A stretch of DNA of 64,000 nucleotides from assembly GCA_037126765.1 (NCBI GenBank), contig JBBCBC010000024.1, positions 15,783,554-15,847,553 on the forward strand, in the 5' to 3' direction. The position numbers were made by a program, and so were the translations under genes. Shown piece by piece: positions 1 to 12,300 of this stretch (its first letter is position 1; each line of letters begins with the position of its first letter). The notes under the pieces were generated by a model. The model worked only from the letters and a program-made list of their open reading frames with translations. It did not search any database and had not been told where the DNA came from. This DNA comes from Stenogyne calaminthoides (Eukaryota > Streptophyta > Magnoliopsida > Lamiales > Lamiaceae).

Positions 1-1099
1 GAAGTTCAGATGACTCATTCTTTTATGCCAGAGCCAACTGCTACTTTTAGAACTCTTAACAATTAAGCATGTATTCCTTGGGCAACTGTTCCAATCTGAT
101 GTGTAGATTGTGCCTTTCCTTGTACCAGTTAGCAAGGATTGTTGAGTGGCTCGATTCCTTATCGTACACTTGTCGCTAGAGAACTCAACGCTGAATCTGT
201 TGTCGCAGAATTGTGATACTGATAGTAGATTGTGCTTCAATCCTTCGACATACGAGACTCCAGTTACTTGTACATCATTATTCTCTAAGGTTCCGAATCC
301 TTCGGTAAAACCAAAGTTATCATCACCGAAGAGTACACGTGGGCCTTCTTGTTCTTTGTAAGAGCTAACGAGATGTTTGCTTCCAGTCATGTGCCTTGAG
401 CATTCACTATCGATGTACCTGATAGTTGCTTGTGCACCTCCTTTGTTGGCCAGTCCCACGCGAACCACGCAATCAAATCAGCTTTAGGTACCCCTTGAAT
501 TGGGTCCTGGGGGTTAGTGGTGGATTTAGGGATCCACACAAACAGAGCACTTCTATGAAAATCAGATAGATTAGAAGGTCTGATTTGTCTCCCATACATA
601 TCAACATAATCATACATCTCTTTATATGCTTTCTGATTAGTATGATTATTCGTGTGAGCCTTGGTTGACTTAGAAGACTTGGGATTTTTCTTTATATTTT
701 ATCTTCTTTTAATCCAGTGTGGCTCAGGTGCAGTAGCCCTAGATCTCTGGTTATAAGGGTAGGTACGACTGCTACCATCAAAAGATTCATATCTTTTTGG
801 CATAGGTGGTCTTTGCAGTTTACCTATAGCTTGCTTATTAGGCAGCTAACCTTGATTGGGTCTCAGATTAGATTTCATTCTTACAGGTTGTCTCTTCTGA
901 TACCTAATCACGACGATTGAGGTTTCTTCGTAAGAACGGGTTCTTCGTTGATTCTATGCCGATGCTTAATCAATTGAGGTCCATTTTTTCCCCTTTCTCG
1001 ACTAGGGCACCGCCTTACTTGCTCAATAGGTCTTTTTTCCCTTATCGATACAAGTTTAGCTTTTTAGTGTATCTTTGTCGAGACTCGTTTGATTACACC
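1..1099 (-). pseudogene. Element G pol fragment: gag-pol linker, protease, GAG-pre-integrase
   Basis: Minus-strand remains of pol. Near 600-540 the conserved YVDMYGRQIRPS linker can be read (start of a 76-codon open stretch, 617-387). The aspartic protease active site is near 400-412: the usual Asp-Ser-Gly before Cys-Ser-Arg-His-Met is Asp-Ser-Glu here, so the catalytic Asp remains but the Gly is lost. At 1-60 the sequence matches the start of the integrase zinc-finger module (W-x-K-R-M-S-H-L pattern). Several frameshifts and stops separate these blocks, and the fragment leaves the window before the integrase core. It cannot encode a working polyprotein. Confidence 0.75.
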
Positions 1100-3044
1100 C
1101 TTTCAAGTGAATCAAACGGGTCATATGATGTAGAAGGGTTCTCATACCCAATTCCCTTCTTGTTAGTCGGCGTTCAAAAATAGGTGTTCATATCTTAAAC
1201 GGTTTTAGATGACTTCTTGAAAACCTCTATTTTCTTGCCCAAACTATCCTTAGTAGATTTTAGACTCTCATGTAGTCGGAATAGCTCATCAAATTTAGCT
1301 TGAAGGATTTTGAAATCATCACTTGTCATTTGTTGATTGCTAGTCGATCTTTAATCTGCTTCTCGTCGATCGTAAGATTTAACTTTTCAGAATGTTAAGT
1401 TCCTCGGTTATCTTTCCGGCGAAAGTTTCAATGATTTCGGTTTAGTAGCTTTTTTATCGAGAGCGTTCTCTTTAACAAGTCGATTATTTTCGATCCTTAG
1501 CTTGTCATTTTCAGCTTCCACTATTGTATAAGTGTCTACTGCATCAGAGAGATCATCAAGCAATGGCTCAGAGTAGAGTTACAAGTCAATCTCTCCAGCA
1601 GGTGTTCTAATAATAGCAGGTGTAGAAATTGAAAAAGTAGAAGGTTTGGAGGTTACCTCAGTTGGTCCTCCTCGCCATCAAAGCGGAGACTTCATCATCA
1701 TAAAAAGTATATCGATCTTCATGCTCGTGGAAATCAACAAAGATCTTATCGACGAAGTCTTCTACAGAAGAGTAGCCAGAGTCCTCGTATGCAGATAGGA
1801 ATCATCAATTCCGATGATGTCAACACTGTGGCTTTTCCTATCTCCGAGGCGTTGCTCTCATTTGTTCGGTTTCTCTTCTCTTTCTCTGAGTCGTCCGGGC
1901 AGGCGGTCGGTCAGAGTGACTGATTTCTCAGATTGAAGCATGATCCTCGATCTCTTAAACTTCCTCCCGGTGTGAGTCACTTCGGTCTGTAGGATCGTCA
2001 AAGTGACTTGCCTTTATGATGGTAATCCGAACTCCTTCGTTATCTCTTCTCTCATCCGCCGGATCATCTCTTTTTTTTTTCTTCTGCGGATCTCTTCGAT
2101 CATCGATCCGGGTTCTTTCTAGTGATCTGTCAGTTGGCCTATTGTTTCTTCTGTTATTTTGATAGTCACTGTAGAATCTCCGATACTTACCAAGCTGAGT
2201 ATTTGTTCTTTCAAGTCTCCTGGTAAGCAGAGCGATCTGTTCTGCTTGACTCATTATGTTTCCAAAAGGTTTGATTGGCCTTCGATCTGCGCTTTGGTTG
2301 CTTTTAAACGCGAATCGATTTAGACATTGAGGCTTCAAAGAAAGGCCACGTCTTCATCTGCTTGTCCTCTTTCAATTAAATCGAATTCGTGAGCTTTAAG
2401 GCTTAGGAACAAGCTACTCGGCTTCATCTTGGAAATGTCTTGTCAATCCTTGATTACCGTGACTTTCATGTCCCATTTCTTGGTGAGAGATCTTAAGATC
2501 CTGTAGTTGATATCTTTGTCGGACATCTCTCTTCCAAGTTCTCGTAGTTTATTTACTGACATGGTGATCCTCCCATCGAGCTCGTTGATGGTCTCGTTGG
2601 GCAACATCTTTAACTTATCGAACATCACCAGTTCAGCTTGTAGTTGGCTGTCTTTGATTTGATCATTTCTTCAAGATATCTCGCTAAAGAGTATCCCACA
2701 TTGCTTTCAGCGGTTTTGAGATACTTTATCTTCTCCTTTGTGACTTTATCCATCGCCTTCATGATTATATGCTGGCGATTGTATCTAGAGTATATCTGAC
2801 TTTCTTTCTTTCTCAAGATCCATCGTATCGGGCTTTTTTCAGACAAGACTTCCCAAATAAGATGATCGGATCTCCTCCAACTACTGGGTTGTAGTGGTAT
2901 ATAATGATGGGTCATCGTTCAATGACTTCCATCATTCTTCGCTTATCGATCCTAGATGGTTGCACATATATATGGCCCAATCTGCATACTCATCAATTGA
3001 AAACTTAGGCAAATCATGATACATGCCAGAGGTATTATCCATGC
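1100..3044 (-). pseudogene. Element G gag, broken
   Basis: Starts with an ATG at 3044 whose first codons match the intact gag of element A at 16108 (MDNTSGMYHDLPKF). Recognisable blocks are the UBN2-type copia gag core (2915-2443, including MLPNETINELDGRITMSV) and a basic Arg/Asp-rich stretch (2338-1955). The C-terminal coiled coil lies near 1600-1200. Frameshifts near 2628 and 2440 and further indels break it into at least four frames, and the zinc-knuckle region near 1900 is scrambled. It encoded the capsid/nucleocapsid protein of G; no functional product is expected. Confidence 0.8.
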
Positions 3045-3163
3045 TGAGTGATTTTGAAAACGAATGAGTTTTGAAAACGGTTTTTCAAGATCTGTTCAAA
3101 TGACCACAAAGATTCTTCCTCAAGAATCGATAATACTCAAAGCCAGTGGTCTGTAGAACCACT

Positions 3164-3175
3164 GCTCTGATACCA
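3164..3175 (-). other. Element G primer-binding site
   Basis: The minus strand reads TGGTATCAGAGC two bases inside the 5' LTR, complementary to the 3' end of plant initiator-Met tRNA. It fixes the orientation of G and the inner LTR boundary. Confidence 0.9.
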
Positions 3176-3653
3176 CTTGTAGGTTCCAAACGGGTTTTGT
3201 GAGGGTGGAAGTCTAGAGGGAAGGGGTGAATAGACTTCCAAAACTTTTCCTGCGGATCAGGTGTGAACTGCAGATTACCCGATCAGAGTGCTAGTGTATC
3301 AGTTTAGATGATGTTCAATCTTACTGAGTGCTTGAGGGCAGATCAGTTTGATATCTGTCAGTTTAACTGAGTGGTGCGGAAGCTTGTTTTTACCGGTGTG
3401 AAAAACCAGTTTTATCAATCAGATTCTTAAGTCAATTTTCAACCAGTTAACTAAGGTGTCAATCTAATCAGATCAGTTGCTTGGTGCAGACTGAGCTTAA
3501 CTTAGAATATGTATGCTGTTTTAAATTCAGTTGTGTGAATAGTGTGAAGCAATATGAAAGCAAGTAAATGCACACAAGACTTTTTATAGTGGTTCAGACG
3601 AAACCCGTCCTACGTCCACTCTTCCCTTAACACAGGGGAACCTTAACCGACTT

Positions 3654-3928
3654 TAACCTGCGGGACATATACCCCGCACGGGATGGTCGAGATGTTTACC
3701 GAGTTCTCACTCTTACAAACTTAACCTGCGGGACTTATATCCTTCAAAGGATGGCCGAGATGTTTATCGAGTTCTCACTCTACAAACGTAACCTGCGGGA
3801 CTTATATCCGTTACAGGATAACCGAGATGTTTATCAAGTTCTCACTCTACAAACGTAACCTGCGGGACTTATATCCTTTACAGGATGGCCGAGATGTTTA
3901 TTGAGTTCTCACTCTACAAACTTAACCT
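3654..3928. repeat. 68-bp tandem repeat, four copies, in G LTR
   Basis: Four head-to-tail units of about 68 bp, each containing AACCTGCGGGACTTATAT and CGAGATGTTTATCGAGTTC, with small differences between units. The same array, also four units, is in both LTRs of A. It lies downstream of the TATA-like box, so it is probably in the transcribed 5' leader (R/U5). Confidence 0.85.
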
Positions 3929-4194
3929 AACTTGCATTTGGGTAAAGAATGTTTGAGGGTTCCAATTGGAAATCTATTCTGGTGCTTTAGGTAGCCAAAA
4001 TGCTAGTGGATAGGATTTCATGCTAAGAACTATAGGATGAAAACTCTAAGAATAATCTTCAACTATGGTGTTCTTCGAGCGGAAATTCTTCTTGAATTTT
4101 CTTGCGTGAATGTTGTTGTTCCACTTGCTCAATAGTTCATGTGATATGGTTTCTCACTTGTTGGTCCTTGTCTTCAAAATGACGATCGATCCCA

Positions 4195-4202
4195 TTTTAT
4201 AG
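4195..4202 (-). promoter_or_regulatory. TATA-like box of G LTR
   Basis: Minus strand CTATAAAA, identical in position and context to those in the two A LTRs (after CGAGGT, before TGGGATCGATC). This is the probable retrotransposon promoter; no transcript evidence is available here. Confidence 0.6.
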
Positions 4203-5040
4203 ACCTCGAAATCAAAGAGCCGTTGGAGATCAATTTGAATTTCGGGCTATATTAGGTAGATTGTAGGATATGATTGTGACGTGCTCCGATTATCGGCGTG
4301 GATGTAGACATGATTAGCACCATTTTTGTCCGCAGCATCGTATCCCATATTGTCAGCTCTTTTTGTGCACGTGTCGCTTTCTCCTTGGCTTCGCGAGAGC
4401 GGCATTTCAGAAATTTTGTCCGTTAGACAATTGATATTCCTTTTGTAGAAGATTCGTCTTGTCTGGTGTATCTTTTTGATTGTCACCAGGTGTGAGCTGA
4501 CTTGATCAGGTAACTGATCAGCCTACCTTGTTGAGTCTTCAGATGCACATTGTCTTAGCTCAATATGCAGACTCCACTGATATAGGACTTCAGGTCTTTT
4601 GATCTTCAGGTGTCTCTGAGCCTCAGTGTCTTCAAATCATCCGAGTCTTGAGGTTAGATTCTTTGAGTCTTGAGTTTATCTGAGTCTTCACGTTCATCTG
4701 AGTCTTCAGTGTCTATCTGAGTCTTCAGGTTCATCTGAGTCTTCGGGTTCATCTGAGTCTTCAGTGTCTTCTTGTCTTCACCTGATCTTCTGACTTCTTG
4801 TCTTCTGATTTGTGCTTAGTCTTCTGATCATCTGACCTTATCTGGGTCATCTGATACTTCGACCTGACCTATACATATTGAGTTCCCCCTCAATATGTGA
4901 CCCATCTTTTACATCAGCTATCTATACATTTCAAATTTGGTCATCTTAATCGATTCTAAGTCATCAATCCAACAGTCCGTTGGTCCTATTACAACCTGTT
5001 TTGGAACTTCCATCAAAACTAAATTACAGATTTCCCAACA

Positions 5041-7140
5041 CTTTCTTCTTCTTTACAACTGGTTTCTTGCCCTTTCTGGCACAGTCATCAGATTCGTAGA
5101 GGAAGAGATGACTTTTGCTCCTTCTAACTCTGCAGCTTTCTTAGCATCTTTCTCCACGCGCTTCTTGTCAAGAGTTATTTGAATACAAGCTACAAAGTTC
5201 TCTACTTGATTCAGCCTATCCTGAACCTCAGCATCCTTCTCTTCTTCCCCCTTTTTGGTTCCCTCAAAAAGAGGTTTAAGCTCAGAACTTAGGTTGCCAA
5301 TTTGCGTTTTAAGATCCTGTTGTAAATTCTGGAGGGCAGGAGACTCAATACTGGGTCAGGTTGAGCATGTTCAACAACCGCCAACATAGATGTATAAGCT
5401 TTGTCCACGATAGAGCTGACTTTGTCGAACAATCTGTCTAGTTTGTCAGCAGAAGAGCTTACCCTCTTGGTTGCATCATTCAATTCTTCTTGCATTTTGC
5501 TCATCTTGGCCATCTGTTCGTTCATCATCAAGGTGAACTGATGATTTTTGCTTTCTTCTATCTTGGCCATTTGCTGAGTCATTTCCAGCATTTTGTCCGC
5601 AGTAGTATCCCTTATATCTTCACTCATACGCATGCAGTGCTTGGATACAAATTCCCTTTCGGTTCTAATGGAGGTTTCAATTTGCCTTGGAATAAAGAAA
5701 CTAACATCATCCCTGAACATACGTGTCATGTTCGCACGGAATGTGTTCTTGATGTACTTCATCAGATTCTCTTCAAAAGATGGAGAAGTTTGGAGAATCT
5801 GCATAACATGACCTGCTGATGACGAGTGGCCTTCGACCTCCATTTCCTCAGCTTGACTCCCTCCAGCAGTCAGATCTATGTAGTGCTCAGCTGATTGTGA
5901 CTTGGCTGACGGGGACTTTGCCGCATCTCTCGCATCAGCTTCATTGGTAGCTCCTTCAAGCTCTTCTGGTTCTTCCACAAACCTCATCTCTTTCGTAGTC
6001 TGTTCTGTATCAGCAATCTGTTCAAAAATCTCTTCAACCTGAATTGATCCACCCGAGCTGATTTCCTCATCAACTATTTTCATTTGCTGCATGGTTCGGC
6101 TATATCTGGCCATCTTGTGTGTGAGCTCTCGGTGCATTGGGGTATCTGGCATCCCCAGATCGGGAGCAGTTTCGACCCCAGCCATCTTCCTCATTTGCAG
6201 CTCATACTCCAGAAAGGGACGTACACCACCTTTCTGTTTAAGAACTATACCAAAATCTTCAAACTTATTTAATCTGATGTATGTCCATGTGAGCACATCA
6301 AGAACTGCAGTTTTGGCTTCTTGTTTGATTGACAGCACGGGATATCTGTCCTCCAGCATTTTCTCTAGCCTCCTTCTGATGATCTTTTCTGTAAAGGAAA
6401 TAATCTCTGGTTCTGGTTCAGGAGAGGATGATGGAGAGAATGGTACAACAGTTAGTGGATCAGGATAATCCAATGGAGTATTGGAAGAGATAACAGGTTA
6501 AGCAGACTCAGTTGAAGCAGGAACAGTCAATCGTTGTGCTTCAGCTTGAGCAGTAGCATGCGGAGTAGCCTTCGAAGCTTCACCAGGTCCTCTCTGGGGA
6601 AGTCTGCTGAGTGGAATATCATCATCAGAGTCAGTCGGTTCATCCACCAGTTTCAGCTCTTTCCTCTTCCCTTTAACAGCAACCGGAACACTAGGTGCAG
6701 ACTTCGTTCTTTTTGCAGCTGGTTGGGCTTGTTCCTTTAGAGTAATCCCTTTCTCTGGCTTCCGTGCAACAACCTTCCTCTTCTGGCCAGTTGTTCCCTT
6801 CTTGCGCACTTCTGTTGCTGGTTTAACAACAATCTCCTCGTCATCATCAGCAAGTCCAGGGATTGGCTTGTCATTGATCAACATTTTCTTGCACGCAAGA
6901 ACATACGAGATCATCTCATCCTCACTCGATTCACGATGCTTCATCATATCGATAAAAATTAAGGACACCTTGTGCAGCATAGTGATTTTTGCACTTAGGA
7001 CAATCTTGTCTCCTTCTTCCACAAAATTTGTTTATTCCTCCAGCAACCTCCTCTTCAGAAACTCAAGCCAGATGATCTTTGCCTTATGAATGTTGGCAGA
7101 CATGATTCGAGCCTTTTCTTGTGTGACTGCATCACAACTG
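5041..7140 (-). pseudogene. Element D ORF3 (env-like position), middle part
   Basis: Continues the ORF3 begun at 35931, after removal of element B. Two long open stretches remain: 7022-6498 (174 codons, Lys/Glu-rich with a low-complexity tail) and 6473-5289 (394 codons). The second begins with a Pro/Ser-rich segment and ends in a Met/Glu/Lys-rich region with coiled-coil periodicity (about residues 225-360). It aligns by position with the coiled-coil part of ORF3 in A, B and C. I see no signal peptide or membrane segment. A frameshift separates the stretches, and G truncates the C-terminal module at 5041. This is the third ORF of Sireviruses, sometimes called envelope-like; its real function is unknown. 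Confidence 0.7.
5247..5256 (-). other. Internal polypurine-tract-like motif in D ORF3
   Basis: Minus strand AAAAAGGGGG inside ORF3, at the place where A, B and C carry the same ten bases. Multiple PPT copies upstream of the 3' LTR are a known Sirevirus feature. The true PPT of D is outside the window. Confidence 0.7.
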
Positions 7141-7145
7141 TAGGT
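7141..7145. other. Target-site duplication of element B, left copy (TAGGT)
   Basis: TAGGT directly precedes the TG of the left B LTR and recurs at 35410-35414 right after the CA of the right LTR. Removing B plus one copy rejoins D ORF3. Confidence 0.92.
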
Positions 7146-7724
7146 TGTTGGTCCCGATGTAAATGAGTGTCACACGTGTATGGGAGGGGGGAATACATGT
7201 GTGTAGTGATTTTTCAACTTTTAAAACTTTTACTGAAATCAGCAAGTCAGGTTGTCCTGATTTTCAGTCCTGAGAAGCACAAATTGCCCTGAGTCAAAGT
7301 CTACTGAGATAATAACACTGAGCGGCGTTCAGGGTCTTCAGATTAGCTCACTGATCCTGATTTTTCTCAGAGTTCAAATAAGCTTGGAGTAGATACTAAT
7401 CTTACTGACTACTCAGGAGAGTGTATCAGTTTGACAATTATCTATACTAGCTTATCTAGGGTGCGGAAAGTGTAGGCCCCAAGTTTATACTCGTTTTACT
7501 TTGCTAAAAATCTTTCCTTAATGAAACAGTTGTTAAGGCAAAGACCAAGTTAATGCAAGTTCAGTGGATTGATTCCAACTGAATATCAGAAATGCTTTCA
7601 GTGAAATAATCAACAAGTAATAATGCAAAGCAGAAAGCAAAACAACACAACAAGTTATAGTGGTTCAGAAGCTCAAACTCCTACGTCCACTCTCCCTGAT
7701 CTTCAGAGAAATTCCTTAACTCAC

Positions 7725-7900
7725 TACTTCTACTACCTCAAGCTTTCAGACTGAATTCAGCAGCTTACTAACTCAACACCACTACGAGTTTTCAGGCTGA
7801 ACTACTGCAGCTTACTAACTCAACACACACAAGGGTTCAAACTGAACAATCAGCTTACTAACTTCTCCTCTAGAGTCTTCAGACTGAACACAGAAGCATA
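7725..7900. repeat. About 50-bp imperfect tandem repeat in B 3' LTR
   Basis: Four units built on TTTTCAGGCTGAAC ... AGCTTACTAACTC. The same array is in the right B LTR (about 34155-34345) and in the 5' LTR of C (about 59160-59340), so it is ancestral to the B/C subfamily. Confidence 0.75.
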
Positions 7901-8213
7901 CTAACTCTTTACAACTCTCTCACATCCAACTACTACGGACAAAAACTTCCTAATCAAAGGGTTTGGGTTTGGATGGTTTCCAACTAAGCTGAGATATCCT
8001 TTTACAATGAGAACATAAGTAAAAAGCAAGGATATCTCGAACTAAGCTTTGGGTAAGATCTTGAATCTAGGCTTAGTAAATGAGCTCTCTTCAATGATGA
8101 AACACTTGGGAAAATTTAAGGGTTTTGAGTGCTTCACAAGAATGCTTGAATACGAATGATCTCTGTGAGTTGCTTTTTATTTCCCGTGACCTTGAAGTGT
8201 TCAAGGCCTCTGG

Positions 8214-8221
8214 TATTTATA
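8214..8221 (-). promoter_or_regulatory. TATA-like box of B 3' LTR
   Basis: Minus strand TATAAATA preceded by GCC, in a conserved context also seen at 34645-34652 and in the 5' LTR of C (59625-59632). Probable LTR promoter. Confidence 0.55.
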
Positions 8222-8970
8222 GGCAACTCTCAAGAAGTCTTCCTTTGAAAAACTATCCGTTGGAGAGATAGCATCTCAGGTTTCTTCTTTGAGTATATGG
8301 TGAACGGCTTCATTAGGATTTGAACGAACCCTTGCATGCTTTAGGAAATACCTAAACACGCTGCCAATCACCAATTTCTGTGAACAAGATAAATATCTCT
8401 GCTGACATTCTTCAGAGAAATGTCGCTTTCGGTGTCAGGAAAGTACGTTGTTATCTCCTCCTCATTGGTCGACATCTTCTTTTGAACAGAGACAACAAAA
8501 ATGGCTCTTTTTGTCAACCAATACTGAGTTGATACTTTCCTTAGTGTTAACGAACGTATAACATTCTCTTTGCATGTCCTCAGAATGTACAAACACTATT
8601 TAACTTGGAGTGACTTGTTCAGGTTCTGTTGATTCAGTACATAAGAGTCTTCAGGATCTTCTGATCTTCTGGTTCTTCTGATCATTCAGATTCTTCTGAT
8701 CTTCAGGTTCTTAAAGTCTTCAGGATATACTGATCCTTCAGTATGGTTTAGGTCTTCAGTATAGTTTGATCTTCAGGATACTTCTGATCTACAGATAAAA
8801 CATTGAAACCTATTCTAACCTGAACTATGTCTGATGACTATACATGGTGCAGATAATCCTGATAATTTGAAACCTGATCCTATACTATAAAGATAGTCCT
8901 GAAACATGTCATACTCAGGGTTTTTTGGGATCTAATCAAAATCTTTATTAAATTCATCTCCCAACAATTT

Positions 8971-8980
8971 CCCCCTTTTT
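8971..8980 (-). other. Element B polypurine tract
   Basis: Minus strand AAAAAGGGGG followed by AAAT and then the TGTTGGG start of the 3' LTR, the typical Sirevirus plus-strand primer arrangement. It marks the 3' end of the interior. Confidence 0.9.
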
Positions 8981-9337
8981 GATGATGCCAAAACCATATT
9001 GTTACAAGCTTGCAAACAGAACTAAACCTAACATCTATTCAGGTTTCAATTTATAAAGCAAGTAAAACAAGTAAGGTAACCATCAAGCAATCAGTAAGAT
9101 AATGAGATATTATCTTTTGATCATCAGAAAATCAGTAGATTTTTCGTTGAAGTTCAGAAACCATAAGTACATATTACAATGGTGTTCAGGATTCTACTGA
9201 TAACAAAATAGGCAAACAGGAAAAACAAGATACATCATTCCTCTTCAGATTCGATCTCATCAGCTGGCGGCTTCAGGTTGAACTGGTCATAGTACCTGAT
9301 GTTCAATTCTTCTCTCTTTCTAAGAGTCTCAGCATCA
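8981..9337. other. B interior between ORF3 and polypurine tract
   Basis: About 360 bases with no coding signal I can support. It begins (plus strand) GATGATGCCAAAACC, shared with C at 48316-48331, and is otherwise AT-rich. It is presumably the 3' untranslated part of B. Confidence 0.6.
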
Positions 9338-12300
9338 TTACAAGTCAGGCCCATATACTCTCTGTTCTACGAAGTTAGCATGGATGAAATCGTAATTAAC
9401 CAATCCATTCTTGTATCTTGGCGGAGGGTACTTGATCATTCCAGGAGCTTTTAGCTGAAAACCCAAGGTGTCAAATATGTTAAACCATTTCTGGCAAACA
9501 TAAGTGTAGTTCTGAAGTAGATAGGCGATGAATGCTTCATCTATGTCAACATTGGGCTCGGACCAGTTCAGCAACACATCATTGTTGAACACGAACTCTC
9601 TCTTTGCCATTTTCCATCGATCATTCATCTCTATTGGCATCCACTTATCAATGTGGGGCCATTGCCTCTTCCTTGGCTTTGTTCCTCTCCTCCTCAAAAT
9701 CATCCTCTGAAAACCTCCAAGTTTTCTCTTCGCCTCCTCCCTTTCCTTCCTGGTCATTTTCGATTTCGACATCGAGATCGCAACATTCTCTTCTTTTCTT
9801 TTCAGCCTCCAAGGCTTTAACTGTGTTGTGCCAGTCCCAAGTTCAACCTTTTGGTGGACACGTCATACTCACCAATCCTTCCTTAAAAAGGTCATCAACA
9901 TCAGATTCTTTCTCTTTCCCAGCCAGTTCCTGTGCAACCTCCTCAACATCTTCATCAAACTCAGTAACCAATTGTCTCTGAGTAGGCTTCCTCATGATCG
10001 GCTTAGTAAGCTGCTTGGACATTAGAGGTTTTTCTACAAATGCAGCTGGCTTCTTCTGAGGAATCAGGATACCATAAGCATCCCCCTGCTTACTGGATTC
10101 ATGAGTCCTCTGTCTCTTCGTCCTTTCCTCTAAAACCTCCATCGCAGCCTCAGGATTAATTAGTATTTCAGGCTCTTTTCGCTTTCCTCTTCAGTAGATT
10201 TTTCAATTTGTGGCAAGGCAGCAAGCTTGCCGTAACTTTCCCCCTTTTTGGCATCATAATTTGCAATCAGTTCTGAAAGGCTTCTGTCCATATGGAGTTG
10301 TTCTCTCCCAATCGACCTCACCTCTGCAGCCACGTGAAAGTGTTCATCCTGAATGTGTTTCAGCACATTCAGCCCGGTACTGGTGTCTTCAGCAAGACCA
10401 CTGTAAGTTGCCTTCATTTTCTCCATCAAGGAGTTGCTCATCTCATCTACAGCTGACCTGATCATCTCCTCAGCCTTAGATTTCAGAAAATCCTCAAGAA
10501 CTTTGGATTTCAAATCAAACTGTCTCTCCATCTCATCCTGAGGAGGTGTAACCATGGATGTGCTAATTGTCCTGATGAAGTCACCCTGAGAAACCTGTGC
10601 CTCAGCAAGCTTTGACACTTCATTAACTAGAGGTTCGAGCTTTGCCATCTGATCAATCATTGGCTCAAACATAGTTAGTTTCTCCAGAATGGGTGTGAGA
10701 TCAATGGTTGGCTGTGGGATTAGAATCTCCTCTTCTGCCTCTATCTGAAGCCCAATTTCAATCGCTTCAGTAGGCTTTGCTGCAGGCCCTTGAGGGGCTT
10801 CTCCGAACAGAATCACCTGAAGTTCAGGAATGTCCTGAGCTTCTTCCCTTGAGCAAATGCTCTAGCCTCAGCAACTTTCTGACTACCCTCAGCAGGGTCC
10901 TGATCAGTGCGATCTTTGTCCTTAGCCTCAGCAGGCCTTTTAGGCTGATCAACAGTCTGTCTCTCAGCTACTTTTTCCAAGAATGTTCTTCAAACTCAGC
11001 AGCCTTAATCCTTAGCCTCCTCTTCCCAAGGCTTGAAAATGTATCCAACTCTGCCACTTCTTCAGCCCATAAATCTTCACCTCTGAAGTTTCCTATCCGC
11101 AGCATCATGGCAAAGGATTGATTGATGATCAGCATGGCAGTTTTCAACCTGATAAACATATCCTGAAGGTCAGGATAGGTGGCAAGGAGTGAGAATTTGT
11201 CAAGTACAAATCTCTTAGCTTTAAGTCTCCACTCCCTTTCTTTAGCTTCACCTTTCCTGAGTTCAGGAACAGGTGATTCTTCCTCAGAGGTAGAATGAGC
11301 CTCTGAAGGTATGGAATTTTTTGGCTTTGATGGGTGAATGGTTGGGAACCTGTGAAGATTTCTCTCATAATCCTGTCATCTCCAATATCGTGCTGTTAGC
11401 ACCTCAGTAAAAACATCTTCCTCCCTCACTGTCTCAGGGATTTCTCCAGCTTCAGTCTCAGTAGCCTGTGAGATGGCTTTTACAAGAATATCAAGAGGAG
11501 ATTTCTCTCCTTCAGCAACTTCACTCACCTTCCTCAACTTTTTCTTCCTCTTTTGCTCCTCCTGAGCCTTCTTCTTCTTTTCACCAGCTTCCTGATATTA
11601 GCAAAAGGAATCCTATCCTGATCTGACTCAGAGCTTTCCACCTCAACCTGCTCTGTTTCCTATTCAGGCTCTTCCGGGACAGCCTGCTCCTCAGGCTCAT
11701 CCTGAGCAGTAGAACTCATACTTTGAGAAGTTGCTTGTCTTCTCTTTTGTGACTTTGGTCTTCGAAAGATGATTCTGTTTCGATGGAAAGTTGTACCAGT
11801 TAAGAAAAACATGTTCTTTCTCGGCAAGGTTTCCAGAAGATAGCTTATCTTCGTGGCAAATAACACTTTTCCAGCTTTGATGAACGTCCCTTTGTCATAC
11901 TTAATCTTCTAATTTTGACTAAGTATACAAGTCACCAAGAACTTTAACCAGTTGAAATCTCTTGTCTGTGAATCCTCAATAGCAGCCATTAACCTCAACT
12001 TATTCCGGCTAACCTGCTCTAAACTCCCAGAAGTGCTCATCAAAGACTTCGCCACAATATCGATGAGGACTCGATAAACTGGTTTTAGACATTTTTTGTT
12101 CAAGGCTCCCTTCAACTCGACCTTTGAAACAGAAAATCTATCTAAAATCTCATGCTCTCTCCTAATCATTTAACTTGCAGGATTATCTCCTCTATCATTT
12201 AACTCAAAAACATCATTAATGTTGTTTAAAGATAACTGTACTTCTTTCGAAGTAACCACCTCTTCTTTGGACTTTGCATACATCCCAAAGCTAATTTGTG

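Larger units (their letters stand above)
1..5040 (-). mobile_element. Element G: Sirevirus-like copia retrotransposon, 5' part only
   Basis: On the minus strand this reads 5' LTR (5040-3178), primer-binding site, gag start at 3044, and protease and GAG-pre-integrase up to the window edge. The rest of pol, ORF3 and the 3' LTR lie left of the window. Its LTR is the same subfamily as that of element A: both start TGTTGGGAAATCT and both carry a 68-bp tandem repeat. The LTR outer end abuts ORF3 coding sequence of element D at 5041 with no polypurine tract there, so G inserted into D. The flanking CTTTC (5041-5045) should be one copy of its TSD; the other is outside. Confidence 0.85.
3178..5040 (-). 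repeat. Element G 5' LTR (1863 bp)
   Basis: On the minus strand it starts TGTTGGGAAATCTG at 5040 and ends with the TG..CA rule at 3178. It matches both LTRs of element A over its whole length. It contains a TATA-like box (4195-4202), a four-copy tandem repeat (3654-3928), a block of GAGTCTTCAG-type short repeats (about 4560-4870), and the conserved downstream block GAGTGGACGTAGGA ... GAACCACTATAA (3581-3632). Confidence 0.93.
7146..8966 (-). repeat. Element B 3' LTR (1821 bp)
   Basis: Plus strand runs TGTTGGTCCCGATG to ATCTCCCAACA. It matches the right LTR at 33571-35409 and, more distantly, the LTRs of C. It holds a TATA-like box at 8214-8221, a four-unit repeat at about 7725-7900, CTTCTGATCTTCAGG-type short repeats at 8640-8780, and the conserved CTACGTCCACTCT block at 7656-7693. 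Confidence 0.93.

Noticed and set aside
3178..5040. Considered as the 3' LTR of element D
   Set aside because: A primer-binding site and gag start lie on its left, and no polypurine tract adjoins it on the right, so it is the 5' LTR of a separate element.
5490..5819. Plus-strand ORFs of 60-130 codons opposite ORF3 and pol (for example 9604-9981, 49097-49411)
   Set aside because: They are antisense shadows of minus-strand ORF3 with no conservation of their own.
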